From assembly GCA_017495105.1 (NCBI GenBank), contig JAFEIL010000499.1, forward strand, positions 1-46,296: a stretch of 46,296 bases of DNA, in the 5' to 3' direction. Below, piece by piece: positions 23,922 through 33,456 of this stretch. Below the pieces are notes generated by a model, which saw nothing but the letters and a program-made list of their open reading frames with translations, was not told the origin of the DNA and made no database searches. Source of the DNA: Emticicia sp. GTDB lineage: Bacteria; Bacteroidota; Bacteroidia; Cytophagales; Spirosomataceae. The position numbers were made by a program, and so were the translations under genes. The stretch's first letter is position 1. Each line of letters begins with the position of its first letter.

Positions 23922-26468
23922 TTACTCTTCTTCACCACCAAAACGTCCACCGCCTATTAGGTTTCCGAAGAAAAGGGTATTTAGGAAAAGTTTGTTTGTA
24001 CCATACCAAAACGCTCTAAAATTTGGGTTCTCAGATAATGCAATTACTCGACCAGAACCTACATTTAGCGTAATGGCCGCTGGAGAGTTTTTGATGAGTT
24101 TCTCATTTTTTGTATGCACATAACCTGCCAATAAAGGATTTGCGGTGAAAACCATCGGTGTATTATAAGGATTTTTAGTGTCTTCCATGAATATATTATT
24201 ATCCTTAAACAAAGCTAATTTGCTCTGTTGATAACCAAAACACAAAGGATGCGTCGGGTCGATTTTTGCTTCGAAGATTGTTCCTGCTGTTTCTAATGCA
24301 CCTGTATATTTTTCTTGTAGGTTATACGGACGTTTTTCTCCGTTTCCGTTATTGTCGGGCTTTTCTTTAACGCTTATGTTAGCGATTTTTTTAGCTGAGA
24401 CCCATTCAACCGCATCGGTCATTGCTACCAAAACTCCGCCACTTTGCACAAAACGCTTTATCTTTTCGTCAGAAAGTGCATTGTAGTTGCCACCAGCCAA
24501 AACAATATGCGTGTATTTATCTAAACTTGTTCGGTTGGCAGTTTCAATATCAGCGACTGTTAATGGAATATTGATACGTTGGTCAAGTAAGTGCCAAATT
24601 TCACCTGCATCAGTCGATTGTACACCCGCACCGCCCAACATTAATACTTTTGGTAAACGTACTTTTTTAAACTTTTCGCTTCCAAAGTCAATTCCTTGAG
24701 GAGTTAGACCCGTCGGAACTGCGTAAAAATCTACACCATCACGCTCAGAAAGGGTTTGAAGCAAGGCCGATGGGTCAGAGCCATTACTAAAAATCTGAAT
24801 TGTACCATAATCAAAAGTGCGTTCTTTTCCTTCTACAATCACCGAAAGCGGTTCGGTTGCTACTTTTAGGTTGTAACCTTTTTTCAACAATTCGTAAGCA
24901 GCACGTGGAGCGTAATAGCTATTCCATTCAAACAAATATGCGTATTGACTTTTTCCGATAACTTTTCCTTTCGGGAAATCATTCTTGTCAACTTTTTCTC
25001 CCAATGAAACCGCTGTTTTTGCTTCTGATGTTGGAACATTCATGCAATATTGCAGCGACCAAGCCGAAATATCATAGAATAAACTGTCTTCAAATTTGGT
25101 ACGCTTTTCAAACATTGACTTGATAAGGCGGTGTTGTGGTTGATTCATCGGCACAACGTAGGCATTTTCTTTGCTGAAAGCAATTCCATCTTGGTTTTCG
25201 TCTTTTCCCAAGCGATATACATCAATTTGGTTGCGTTTTAGCATATTTATCATTTCCCAAGTTTTTATGGCATCATTACCGCCACCAAAAACGTAGCCTT
25301 TAACTGCATCAGTCGAAGCTTCTTTATAAAAATTTCTCATGTGGTCGAGTAATTCAACACGCATTTCGCGAGCTGCACGGAGCGTAGAGAAAGTAGCCGT
25401 AACTTGGTTACGAACTGTAAACTGAAAACTCAAAATCCCGTTAGTAGTTTCTTGCAAATGTCCACGAGACGATGCTTGTTCAAACAATATTCCAACTGAA
25501 CCGTTTACATCAGGAAGCGTAGAGCCTTTTCCATAGTAAAAATCATCGTAGTTTTCTTGTGTATAATAAGCCGAACCGATTTTGTCGAGTCCAACGGCTT
25601 GGTATTTTCCGAATTTGATGGTTAAATCAATATTTTTCTTGGGCGTAAGTGGGTGCGTACGTGCAGGAATACCAGGTTGAAAGAAGAATGTTGAAGCCGA
25701 ACCCATTTCGTGGTGGTCGGTCAAAATATTTGGTCGCCAGTCATAAAACTTCACTAAACGCCCCTTACTTTCAGGCATTTGTTGATAAAGCCAGTCACGA
25801 TTGAGGTCGAACCAATAGTGATTTGAGCGTCCACCTGGCCAAGTTTCGCTAAATTCACGGCTGTTTACATCGCTCACTAAATTGGTGCTACGATTGATAT
25901 TTACCCAAGTTGCAAAACGATTTCCACCATCTGCATTAATAACTGGGTCGATTAAAATAACTGTTTCGTTCAATAAAGAATCAACACCTGCACCTTGAGC
26001 GGCGGCCAAATAATAAGCTGACATTAGATTTGAGTTAGTCCCACTTGCTTCGTTGCCGTGTACTGAGTAACCCATCCAAACCACAATTGGCATTTTTTGT
26101 AGGTCTAAACCACTTGATTGTGAAGGATTAACCAATTTTTGGTGTTCAGCCTTGATTTGGTCGAGTCGAGCATGATTTTCGGGAGAAGTAACTGTAACAA
26201 GGATCAACTCACGGTTTTCAAAAGTCTTGGCATAAGTTTCAATTTTGAAACGATTCGACAAGCGAGCCAATTCTTTCATGTAAGTGATTGTCTCATAAGG
26301 AGTTACGTGCTGTTCTCCGACTTGATAACCCAAAAATTTCTGAGGTGTCGGAATTTTAGCATCATACGTTATGTTTTGAGGCAAATAATAATTATCAGTA
26401 ACTTGGCCAAATGCCTGACTAATAAGTAGTTGAAACAATAATAGGTAGAGTAGGATGTTTTTTTTCAT
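23922..26468 (-). CDS. Exported M14-family zinc carboxypeptidase
   Basis: The 848-residue protein starts at the ATG at 26468 with a signal peptide (MKKNILLYLLLFQLLISQAF, then GQ). The frame extends 31 codons upstream through a terminator-like hairpin, which is not credible as coding. The zinc site is HGNE (residues 137-140) with NEASGTNSN; a second His is in LTDHHEMGSAS, and GILFEQASSRG holds the likely catalytic Glu. The C-terminal half has a glutamine-amidotransferase-like layout (VLAGGNYNAL, VAMTDAVEW) and looks like a separate domain of unknown role. It likely degrades peptides in the periplasm or outside. Confidence 0.92.
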   Translation of the reverse strand: MKKNILLYLLLFQLLISQAFGQVTDNYYLPQNITYDAKIPTPQKFLGYQVGEQHVTPYETITYMKELARLSNRFKIETYAKTFENRELILVTVTSPENHARLDQIKAEHQKLVNPSQSSGLDLQKMPIVVWMGYSVHGNEASGTNSNLMSAYYLAAAQGAGVDSLLNETVILIDPVINADGGNRFATWVNINRSTNLVSDVNSREFSETWPGGRSNHYWFDLNRDWLYQQMPESKGRLVKFYDWRPNILTDHHEMGSASTFFFQPGIPARTHPLTPKKNIDLTIKFGKYQAVGLDKIGSAYYTQENYDDFYYGKGSTLPDVNGSVGILFEQASSRGHLQETTNGILSFQFTVRNQVTATFSTLRAAREMRVELLDHMRNFYKEASTDAVKGYVFGGGNDAIKTWEMINMLKRNQIDVYRLGKDENQDGIAFSKENAYVVPMNQPQHRLIKSMFEKRTKFEDSLFYDISAWSLQYCMNVPTSEAKTAVSLGEKVDKNDFPKGKVIGKSQYAYLFEWNSYYAPRAAYELLKKGYNLKVATEPLSVIVEGKERTFDYGTIQIFSNGSDPSALLQTLSERDGVDFYAVPTGLTPQGIDFGSEKFKKVRLPKVLMLGGAGVQSTDAGEIWHLLDQRINIPLTVADIETANRTSLDKYTHIVLAGGNYNALSDEKIKRFVQSGGVLVAMTDAVEWVSAKKIANISVKEKPDNNGNGEKRPYNLQEKYTGALETAGTIFEAKIDPTHPLCFGYQQSKLALFKDNNIFMEDTKNPYNTPMVFTANPLLAGYVHTKNEKLIKNSPAAITLNVGSGRVIALSENPNFRAFWYGTNKLFLNTLFFGNLIGGGRFGGEEE

Positions 26469-26520
26469 GTCGAGAAGTTTATATTTTTTAAACAAAGAAA
26501 TGTAGAAAAACCTGTAAAAC

Positions 26521-26550
26521 AAAAAAGCCTCTGACGTAGAGGCTTTTTTT
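26521..26550 (-). terminator. Terminator of the TraR/DksA gene
   Basis: AAAAAAGCCTCT (26521-26532) pairs with AGAGGCTTTTTT (26538-26549) around a five-base loop. It is 3' of the TraR/DksA gene on the minus strand and just upstream of the M14 peptidase gene. Confidence 0.85.
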
Positions 26551-26634
26551 ATAGACAACAATACCTATAACCTCGTGAAAAACGGTTTGAACGTCTTACA
26601 AGGTAGGAATCATAGATGTTTTTTACTTAAAATT

Positions 26635-27024
26635 TTAGTTAGAAGCCTTTAGTTTTGCTTCAATCGTTTGTTGTGTGTGTGGTACAGCTCTCAAACGTTC
26701 TTTCGGAATCAATTTTCCAGAATCACGACAAACGCCGTAAGTGCCATTTTTGATTCTGATTAAAGCTGCTTCTAACTGCTGGGCAAATTTTTGCAATCTT
26801 CCTGCCGATTGGCTTAACTGCTCTTTTTCGCTTACATCTGCACCGTCTTCCATTAGTTTTGTACTATTGGCGGTATATTCTGTGCCATTATCATTTTTTC
26901 TACTCAAAGTTTCTCTGATAAAATTCAGTTCGTTGCGAGTTGCTTCCAGTTTTTGAGTAATAATTGTCTCAAACTCCTTTAGCTCATCCTCTGAATAGCG
27001 GGTTTTTTCTTCAACTGCGGCCAT
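26635..27024 (-). CDS. TraR/DksA-family transcriptional regulator
   Basis: The 129-residue protein starts at the ATG at 27024 (MAAVEEKTRYSEDELKEFET); the upstream extension is not plausible. It has a coiled-coil hairpin (LEATRNELNFIRETLSRKND, AGRLQKFAQQLEAALIRI) and the C-terminal DksA motif YGVCRDSGKLIPKERLRAVP. Only one Cys of the usual C4 zinc finger is present, so zinc binding is reduced or lost; I believe this degenerate form is common in Bacteroidota. It probably acts in the secondary channel of RNA polymerase. A terminator follows. Confidence 0.92.
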   Translation of the reverse strand: MAAVEEKTRYSEDELKEFETIITQKLEATRNELNFIRETLSRKNDNGTEYTANSTKLMEDGADVSEKEQLSQSAGRLQKFAQQLEAALIRIKNGTYGVCRDSGKLIPKERLRAVPHTQQTIEAKLKASN

Positions 27025-27281
27025 AATTGTAAAGCAGTAAACGTTTATTTTTGGGTTTTTGAAAAATCCCACAAATATAGTGTTTTGATAGGCTGAAACA
27101 ATATTCTTATACGATTTCTTAAAATAACCTAAAAAAAATTTATTTAAAGGTAATTTTAGAAAAACAATAAATTATTTGGTTTTGTTAAAGAAAGCAAAAG
27201 GCTCATAAGGTATATTCACCAAATAAGCTGATAAAAAATTAGTGTTAAATTTAACGATTTTAAGAAATACTTTATTTTTTC

Positions 27282-27289
27282 TAAGTTTG
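27282..27289 (+). promoter_or_regulatory. -7 box (TAAGTTTG) of the glutamate dehydrogenase gene
   Basis: TAAGTTTG fits TAnnTTTG and lies 42 bases before the ATG at 27332. The rest of the gap from 27025 is AT-rich with no other feature seen. Confidence 0.55.
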
Positions 27290-27331
27290 TACTGTGAAAC
27301 CACATTCACATACAAAATATTATTCCGAAAT

Positions 27332-28609
27332 ATGACATATATAGAACCAGCTCCAATCAAGGATAAAGAGAATCCGTTGGAATCAATGATGCAACGATTC
27401 GACGCTGCCGTGAAGATTCTCGGTATTAGCGATGAAATGTATTATATTCTGAAAGTACCTGCTCGTCAAGTGACTGTAGGCTTGCCCGTGACGATGGATA
27501 ACGGTCAAATTAAGGTTTTTGAAGGCTACCGAGTGATTCACTCAACGATTTTGGGGCCAAGTAAAGGCGGTATTCGCTTCGACCCAGCCGTAAATATTGA
27601 TGAGGTAAGGGCATTAGCGGCTTGGATGACCTGGAAATGTGCCGTTGTTGATATTCCTTACGGTGGTGCCAAAGGTGGAATTGCCTGTAATCCACGGGAA
27701 ATGTCGGTAGGAGAAATTGAGCGTTTAATGCGTGCCTATACGATTTCGATGCTCGATATTTTCGGACCAGACAAAGACATCCCCGCCCCAGATATGGGTA
27801 CAGGCCCACGCGAAATGGCTTGGTTGATGGATGAATATTCAAAAGCAAAAGGAATGACCGTAAATGCAGTAGTTACTGGCAAGCCATTGGTTTTAGGCGG
27901 TTCGTTGGGTCGTACGGAAGCAACTGGTCGTGGTGTAATGGTTTCGGCTTTGGCAGGAATGGAAAAATTACGATTGAATCCGTATCGTGCAACCGCAGCT
28001 GTGCAAGGTTTTGGTAATGTTGGCTCGTGGGGGGCAAAACTTTTGCAAGAAAAAGGAGTTACGATTTGTGGTTTAAGCGATATTTCGGGTGCATACTACA
28101 ATCCGAGAGGAATTGATGTTGAAAAAGCGATAGCCTACCGAAATGCCAATAACGGCACGCTCGAAGGCTTCAAAGATGCTGAGTTGATTTCAAACGAAGA
28201 GCTTTTGGCTCTCAATGTTGATGTATTAGTTCCTGCAGCGAAAGAAGACGTAATTACGCACGAAAATGCGGGTAATATTCAAGCAAAACTTATCGTAGAA
28301 GGTGCCAATGGCCCGACTTCGGCTAGTGCTGATGATATTATCAATCAAAAAGGAATCATGGTTGTTCCTGATATTTTGGCAAATGCGGGCGGTGTTACGG
28401 TTTCGTATTTTGAATGGGTACAAAATCGCATTGGTTATAAATGGGCTTTAGACCGAATCAACCGTCGGTCAGATCGTATGATGAAAGATGCTTTCGATAA
28501 TGTATTTGAAACTTCACAAAAATACGGTGTTTCTCTACGTTTGGCGGCATACATTGTGGCTATTGATAAAGTAGCAAGTACTTATAAGTTTAGAGGAGGA
28601 TATGGTTGA
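27332..28609 (+). CDS. gdhA: Glutamate dehydrogenase (Glu/Leu/Phe/Val family)
   Basis: The 425-residue protein starts at the ATG at 27332; the open frame further upstream includes the promoter and is not coding. The catalytic block is VVDIPYGGAKGGIACNP with the active Lys, preceded by GPSKGGIRFDP. The Rossmann motif is VQGFGNVGSW. The length and layout fit hexameric GDH of the RocG/GudB type, usually NAD-dependent, converting glutamate to 2-oxoglutarate and ammonia. Cofactor choice cannot be told from sequence. A large hairpin follows (CCTCGTA at 28611 and TACGAGG at 28678), which could end transcription. Confidence 0.95.
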   Translation: MTYIEPAPIKDKENPLESMMQRFDAAVKILGISDEMYYILKVPARQVTVGLPVTMDNGQIKVFEGYRVIHSTILGPSKGGIRFDPAVNIDEVRALAAWMTWKCAVVDIPYGGAKGGIACNPREMSVGEIERLMRAYTISMLDIFGPDKDIPAPDMGTGPREMAWLMDEYSKAKGMTVNAVVTGKPLVLGGSLGRTEATGRGVMVSALAGMEKLRLNPYRATAAVQGFGNVGSWGAKLLQEKGVTICGLSDISGAYYNPRGIDVEKAIAYRNANNGTLEGFKDAELISNEELLALNVDVLVPAAKEDVITHENAGNIQAKLIVEGANGPTSASADDIINQKGIMVVPDILANAGGVTVSYFEWVQNRIGYKWALDRINRRSDRMMKDAFDNVFETSQKYGVSLRLAAYIVAIDKVASTYKFRGGYG

Positions 28610-28610
28610 G

Positions 28611-28691
28611 CCTCGTAAAATACTTTCATATTTCTAATGCCCTGCTACCGATCTCGGTATTGCTTGGCTCTAAAACCTACGAGGTCTTTTT
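28611..28691 (+). terminator. Possible terminator after glutamate dehydrogenase
   Basis: CCTCGTA (28611-28617) can pair with TACGAGG (28678-28684), with a small inner palindrome ACCGATCTCGGT at 28647-28658, and TCTTTTT follows. The loop is long, so the call is weak. Confidence 0.35.
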
Positions 28692-28755
28692 CTGACTTTG
28701 CAGGTTTTTTTTATTAATAGAGAGTATTTTATACTGTAAAAACCCACTGTGTTTG

Positions 28756-28763
28756 TAGCTTTG
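28756..28763 (+). promoter_or_regulatory. -7 box (TAGCTTTG)
   Basis: TAGCTTTG fits TAnnTTTG and lies 17 bases before the ATG at 28781. Confidence 0.5.
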
Positions 28764-28780
28764 TAAAAAACAATAAAAAA

Positions 28781-29368
28781 ATGGAAAAATATCTTTCAGT
28801 ACTTTTAATACTTTTAAATTTATCCTGTACTTTTGAACGTTTGGAAAATACTTCTCAGATTGTTGACCAAATGGACGATTATAAAGTAAAACGAGTATCG
28901 GCCACGCAAATTACTTATCAAGTAGAGGAAATGGGAGCAGAGATTTCAAAGGCTTTGACGGCAGATTTTGCGATTCAGATGAAAAATGTTAATTCTGCAC
29001 GAAGAGAAGAACTTTGTCAGTTGAATAATATGAAGCTTATCGACTCATTATCAGAAAGATATGATTTGAAAGTCAGACTTTTGGGACAGCCTGATATTGG
29101 AAGTAATAAGCAACTTTATGTAAAAGAAAAAGAAGTTTTAGAAGCTTATGCCGATAATGCCTCAAAAAAGCTCGAAATGAGTGATAATATTCAGAAAATC
29201 GGCGACTCTCTTTTTGTTTATACTTCGCCAATTCCATACAAAAATGGTGTTGGAAAATTATGTTTTGCTGATGATTCGGGCTTTGCAATTTGGAGTATTA
29301 TTCTGAAAAAATCTGAAGTTATCAAATCAATCAATGTGAAAGCTTTGAGAAAGAAGAATATAAAATAA
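28781..29368 (+). CDS. Lipoprotein, possibly Tll0287-like (DUF3365) without heme motif
   Basis: The 195-residue protein starts with a short lipoprotein-like leader (MEKYLSVLLILLNLSC). The rest resembles the Tll0287-like (DUF3365) haem-sensor fold: an N-terminal helix region (EMGAEISKALTADFAIQMKN), EVLEAYADNASKKLEM, SLFVYTSPIP and the late SGFAIWSIILKKSEVI. In the usual family a CxxCH haem site stands between those last two blocks; here only KLCFADD is found. The assignment is tentative. The TAA stop is directly followed by a REP element. Confidence 0.7.
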   Translation: MEKYLSVLLILLNLSCTFERLENTSQIVDQMDDYKVKRVSATQITYQVEEMGAEISKALTADFAIQMKNVNSARREELCQLNNMKLIDSLSERYDLKVRLLGQPDIGSNKQLYVKEKEVLEAYADNASKKLEMSDNIQKIGDSLFVYTSPIPYKNGVGKLCFADDSGFAIWSIILKKSEVIKSINVKALRKKNIK

Positions 29369-29412
29369 TGTAGGACAGGTTTTCAACCTGTCAATAGCGT
29401 AGAATAAGATTT
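29369..29412. repeat. REP half-copy
   Basis: TGTAGGACAGGTTTTCAACC, CTGTC-like and GCGTAGAATAAG follow the order of the RAYT-linked elements at 22598 and 23331, but only one arm is present. It begins right after the stop of the previous gene. Confidence 0.85.
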
Positions 29413-29420
29413 TTAAAAAG

Positions 29421-29452
29421 TAAAAGGGTGAGATTTCGGTCTCACCCTTTTA
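29421..29452. terminator. Bidirectional terminator between the lipoprotein gene and nadA
   Basis: TAAAAGGGTGAGA (29421-29433) pairs exactly with TCTCACCCTTTTA (29440-29452) around a six-base loop between convergent genes. Confidence 0.88.
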
Positions 29453-29511
29453 TTGTTTGTAGTATTTTTTCAATTTTAAATTAAATGCAAAGTGGAATTG
29501 TACTCCACAAA

Positions 29512-30486
29512 TCAAAGTCCAAATTTCGCAGAAAGCTCTAACATTCTCTCGATTGGTTTGCGGGCATCGGCCAACATTTTCGCTGGGAGATTTATTTCTG
29601 GCGTTTCATCTCTTAAACACAAATATAGTTTTTCGAGCGTATTGAGCTTCATATGTGGGCAGTCAGAGCAAGCCTTGCACGCATGACCATTTTTTGAGGT
29701 TGGTGCTACATAAAATTTCTTTTCAGGAGCAGACTTACGCATTTGGTGCAAAATTCCTGACTCAGTAGCCACTATAAATTCTTGATTCGGACTATTGATA
29801 ACATGTTTCAAAAGTCCTGTGGTTGAGCCAATGTAATCAGCTAATTTTAGTACCGATTCTTCACTTTCTGGGTGAGCCACCACTTCAGCGTTGGGATGTT
29901 TGGCTTTCAAGTCGGTAATCATTTTTCCCGAAAAAGTCTCGTGAACCATACACGCACCGTCCCAAAGTAGCATGGGGCGGCCTTCCGCGTTACGGCCAGT
30001 TACACGATTGATGTAGCCACCCAAATTTTTATCTGGAGCAAAAATTATTTTTTGGTCTTTCGGGAAGCTTTCAACGATTTTTACAGCATTACTACTCGTA
30101 CAAACCACATCCGTAAGCGTTTTTAGTTCTGCTGAACAGTTTACATAAGAAATAACAATATGGTCTGGGTGCTGGTCTTTGAAGGCCTTAAACTCCGCAT
30201 AAGGAGCTGATTCTTCTAGCGAACAACCGGCGTTGAAATCTGGTAAAATTACTTTTTTATTTGGTGAAAGAATCTTGGCAGTTTCTGCCATGAAACGAAC
30301 TCCCGCAAATACAATCATATCAGCATCGGTTTTGGCTGCTTGCTGCGAAAGTCCCAAGCTATCGCCAATATAATCGGCAATGTCTTGAATCTCGGCAATT
30401 TGGTAATAGTGAACCAATAAAACCGCATTTTTTTCTTTTTTCAACCGTGCGATTTCGGCAACATAATCAATTTTTTCAGCGACCAT
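29512..30486 (-). CDS. nadA: Quinolinate synthase NadA
   Basis: NadA is a [4Fe-4S] enzyme that joins iminoaspartate and dihydroxyacetone phosphate into quinolinate for NAD synthesis. The 324 residues show [63 protein letters not shown] (in parts), [12 protein letters not shown] and [20 protein letters not shown]. The Cys residues of these blocks supply the cluster. NadB, its usual partner, is not in the window. Confidence 0.97.
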   Translation of the reverse strand: MVAEKIDYVAEIARLKKEKNAVLLVHYYQIAEIQDIADYIGDSLGLSQQAAKTDADMIVFAGVRFMAETAKILSPNKKVILPDFNAGCSLEESAPYAEFKAFKDQHPDHIVISYVNCSAELKTLTDVVCTSSNAVKIVESFPKDQKIIFAPDKNLGGYINRVTGRNAEGRPMLLWDGACMVHETFSGKMITDLKAKHPNAEVVAHPESEESVLKLADYIGSTTGLLKHVINSPNQEFIVATESGILHQMRKSAPEKKFYVAPTSKNGHACKACSDCPHMKLNTLEKLYLCLRDETPEINLPAKMLADARKPIERMLELSAKFGL

Positions 30487-30642
30487 CTTAAACTATGATT
30501 TATCAGATTGTTATGATTGTTTTTGAATTTTTGAAATGAAAACTATTTGTTTTCTTGTAAAAACGAGTAAAAAAACGGAAATAATTAACATTTCTGTGTA
30601 CTGTTGAGCGGAACGCAGCCTGCCATCAACCGTTGACTTTTC

Positions 30643-31572
30643 TTATTTACAAGCAAACTCCCATATTTTGTACATGTTTACAGTCCCGAGTTTGTCCAAA
30701 TATGTTTCTTTGATTTTATTTCCATTTAAATCATATTCAAATGTACGAACACTTATGACTTGATTGTTATAGAAATAATTTTCTTTTGTCATATTACCAA
30801 TTACATCGTATTCGTAGGTAAAATAATAATCAATCTGTCCTTTACCATTGAGTCGAGTTTTTTGAATAAGTTTACCCGTTGGGTCGTATGCGTGCTTTGT
30901 TTCAGCAAAAACTACATTATTTCTCAAGGTTTTATCTCTTATCAAATTTCCTGCTATATCATACATAAAATCGGTTTGGGTTGTAACTTTATCTGTTGCA
31001 TCGAAATGCACATCTTGGGTGAGTTTTCCTTGAATAGAATAAATTTTGGTATCCGACATCAAAATTTTCCCATTGATGTCTATTACTTCCTTTTTTAGTA
31101 GTTGTCCCTTGGCGTTGGTGCTAGTAATTTCTCGGAATGTTTCGGTTTTTCCATCTTCTGCATAGAAAACCTGAGTTTTCAAAGTGCCGTTTAATGACAA
31201 AGTGTTGAACGAAAGAAGATTTACACCTGTACTGGCCGACTCTTGCAAGAGTTGCCCCGTAGCATCAAATACTTTTTTAATGACTCTCTTTACTTCGTTA
31301 TTTCGTTTGTAAGTAATAACCGTGTTATTTCCCGCAAAATCATATTCGTAAACGTATTCTTCTGTATAATTTCCCGTATTTATACTCGAAAAATTACTGG
31401 TTTGTTTCAGAATTCGCCCTTGTTTATCATACGTTTTTGTAAACTCTTGCTCTCTTACACCTTGACGAAAAAACGAATAGCTGGTTTCTGGACAAGTGCC
31501 AACCGCTTGTAAGTCAACTTGTGCGGTTGCAAGAAAAGGAACAAATCCTAAAACTATTTTGATGAATTTCAT
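30643..31572 (-). CDS. Exported YD-repeat-like protein
   Basis: The 309-residue protein has a signal peptide (MKFIKIVLGFVPFLATAQ) and a body built of beta-hairpin repeats with a spacing of about 20 residues: EYVYEYDFAGNNTVITY, KVFDATGQLLQES, HAYDPTGKLIQKTRLNGKGQ, YEYDVIGNMTKENYFYN and FEYDLNGNKIKETYLDKLG. This is the YD-repeat pattern of RHS and teneurin-like proteins, here without a toxin core or a C-terminal effector. Such short forms are exported and perhaps bind carbohydrate or the cell surface. Function unknown. Confidence 0.85.
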   Translation of the reverse strand: MKFIKIVLGFVPFLATAQVDLQAVGTCPETSYSFFRQGVREQEFTKTYDKQGRILKQTSNFSSINTGNYTEEYVYEYDFAGNNTVITYKRNNEVKRVIKKVFDATGQLLQESASTGVNLLSFNTLSLNGTLKTQVFYAEDGKTETFREITSTNAKGQLLKKEVIDINGKILMSDTKIYSIQGKLTQDVHFDATDKVTTQTDFMYDIAGNLIRDKTLRNNVVFAETKHAYDPTGKLIQKTRLNGKGQIDYYFTYEYDVIGNMTKENYFYNNQVISVRTFEYDLNGNKIKETYLDKLGTVNMYKIWEFACK

Positions 31573-31763
31573 GTCTATTTGAATATTGTGGAGCGATTGG
31601 CCGAATCGCAGTTCTAAATCAGACCCAAAAGAAATTTTACTTTTATTTATACGAAATTACTACTTTTAATACAAACATTATAATTGAATATTATTCAATG
31701 GCAAAGATTATATTATTTAGACACAAATTTAAGAAATACGTAACACAAATTTTAACGATTAGG

Positions 31764-33362
31764 ATGGCAACAAATTTTATAAAACATGCTTTTTTAACAA
31801 TTATCGCTAGTGTAATTGCTTTGGGCTGTGGCGATACCGTAACAAAAAAAGAGTATAAGTCGCCAGATGAAGAGTATCGTGAACTTTTTAGGGAAGTACA
31901 ACTAAAAGTAGTTTTTGCGGATACAAAAACTTTTCCTGATTGTGTGCCTAAGATAAAGGCAGAAGAGATTTTGAAAAAATACGGAGAGCAGAAAAAATCA
32001 AAAAAATTCGATTTGAGAAAATTTGTGCTGGAGAATTTCACGATGCCTTCAAACGGAAATAGTAATTACGTAAGTAATCCTAAAAATTCGGCGGAGCAAC
32101 ATATCAGTGAATTATGGTCGGTTTTGACTCGAAAACCCAAAGATATTGGTGGAACGCTTGTGCCTTTATTAAAGCCTCACGTGGTACCAAATGGCAAATT
32201 TAGTGAAGTGAATTATTGGGATAGTTATTTTACGATGCTTGGTTTGCAAGTTTCGGGAAAGGACTCTTTAATGTCGAATACAGTTTTGAATTTTGCTCAA
32301 TTGATTCAAGATTTTGGACATATTCCGAGCGGAAATCGTAGTTATTATTTCAGCCGTTCGCAGCCACCATTTTTTACTTCTATGGTAAAGCTTTTGTCTG
32401 AAATGAAAGGGCATGAAGATAAATTGGTGCAAACATTACCACAAATTCAGCGAGAATACCAGTATTGGATGGCAGTTGAAAAAGGTGGAGAAGATGCTCA
32501 AAAGCAAAATGAAGCACGTAAAAAAGGTGATAAAGCTTACCGAAAAACAGTTTTTATTGGTAAAAATGATATGCTTAACCGCTATTATGATGAAAAAGAC
32601 ACTCCTCGCCCCGAAGCTTACAAAGAAGATATACTAATTGCTAGTAAATCAGGCAGAAAAGTAAATCAAGTTTTTCGAGATTTGCGTTCGGGAGCAGAAT
32701 CGGGTTGGAGTTTTTCGAGCCGTTGGCTGGGTGATATACAAAATCTTTCAACTATACATACTACGGATATTCTACCTGTTGATTTGAATGCTATACTTTA
32801 TGATATGGAGTTGACGCTTGCAGCTATTTATAAAGCCAAAAATGAACTAGAATATGCAAAAAGTTTAGAACAATTGGCCATTAAACGTAAAGCAATTTTT
32901 GATAAATATTTTTGGAATGAGGCCGCAGGTTTCTATTTCGACTATGATTTTGTGGCAGGAAAACAAACCAATGTTTATTCTTTGGCGGCAGTTTATCCAT
33001 TGTTCTTCAAACTCAGCACACCAGCCCAAGCCGAAAAAGTTGCTAAAGTATTAGAAACTAAATTTTTGCAAGCAGGTGGTTTAATGACATCTTTAAATCA
33101 AACAAATCAGCAATGGGATGGGGCAAATGGTTTCGCTCCGTTGCAATATTTGGCCATTCAAGGTTTACGAAATTATGGTTTTAATGATTTAGCTAATAAA
33201 ATCAAACAAAATTGGGTCGCTAATAATCTCAAAGTTTATAAAGCTACTGGCAAAATGGTTGATAAATATAATGTCTCAGATTTATCGGGTGGAGAATATC
33301 CTCGCCAAGATGGTTTTGGCTGGACGAATGGGGTTTTGCTCAAATTACTTTCTGAGAAGTAG
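31764..33362 (+). CDS. treA: Trehalase homologue (GH37) lipoprotein with changed catalytic-acid residue
   Basis: The 532-residue protein starts at the ATG at 31764 with a lipoprotein leader (IIASVIALGC, Cys22). The GH37 signatures are VPNGKFSEVNYWDSY (about 141-155) and QWDGANGFAPLQY. The C-terminal LSGGEYPRQDGFGWTNGV keeps the catalytic base Glu. The catalytic-acid block, usually SGWDxSSRW in E. coli and insect trehalases, reads ESGWSFSSRW here (Ser316, codon AGT at 32709-32711). The expected Asp is absent. The enzyme may be inactive, use another acid, or have changed substrate. A further 22 in-frame codons lie upstream but the promoter region and signal peptide favour this start. Confidence 0.9.
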   Translation: MATNFIKHAFLTIIASVIALGCGDTVTKKEYKSPDEEYRELFREVQLKVVFADTKTFPDCVPKIKAEEILKKYGEQKKSKKFDLRKFVLENFTMPSNGNSNYVSNPKNSAEQHISELWSVLTRKPKDIGGTLVPLLKPHVVPNGKFSEVNYWDSYFTMLGLQVSGKDSLMSNTVLNFAQLIQDFGHIPSGNRSYYFSRSQPPFFTSMVKLLSEMKGHEDKLVQTLPQIQREYQYWMAVEKGGEDAQKQNEARKKGDKAYRKTVFIGKNDMLNRYYDEKDTPRPEAYKEDILIASKSGRKVNQVFRDLRSGAESGWSFSSRWLGDIQNLSTIHTTDILPVDLNAILYDMELTLAAIYKAKNELEYAKSLEQLAIKRKAIFDKYFWNEAAGFYFDYDFVAGKQTNVYSLAAVYPLFFKLSTPAQAEKVAKVLETKFLQAGGLMTSLNQTNQQWDGANGFAPLQYLAIQGLRNYGFNDLANKIKQNWVANNLKVYKATGKMVDKYNVSDLSGGEYPRQDGFGWTNGVLLKLLSEK

Positions 33363-33369
33363 GGAACTG

Positions 33370-33453
33370 TTTACCACGGAGGCACGGATTACACAGAACT
33401 TCACTGAGAATATGCTCTGTGTTTCTTCGTGTTCTCTGTGCCTCTGTGGTAAA
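33370..33453 (+). repeat. Intergenic palindrome, TTACCAC family, copy 2
   Basis: TTACCACGGAGGCACGGATT and further sequence (from 33371) oppose GAACACGAAG-type sequence ending CCTCTGTGGTAA (33441-33452). It is related to 3303-3398 but with more mismatch. Confidence 0.75.
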
Positions 33454-33456
33454 AAA

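Noticed and set aside
26469-26561. 31-codon upstream extension of the M14 peptidase
   Set aside because: It would run through a terminator hairpin and put the signal peptide inside the protein; the ATG at 26468 opens a proper signal peptide.
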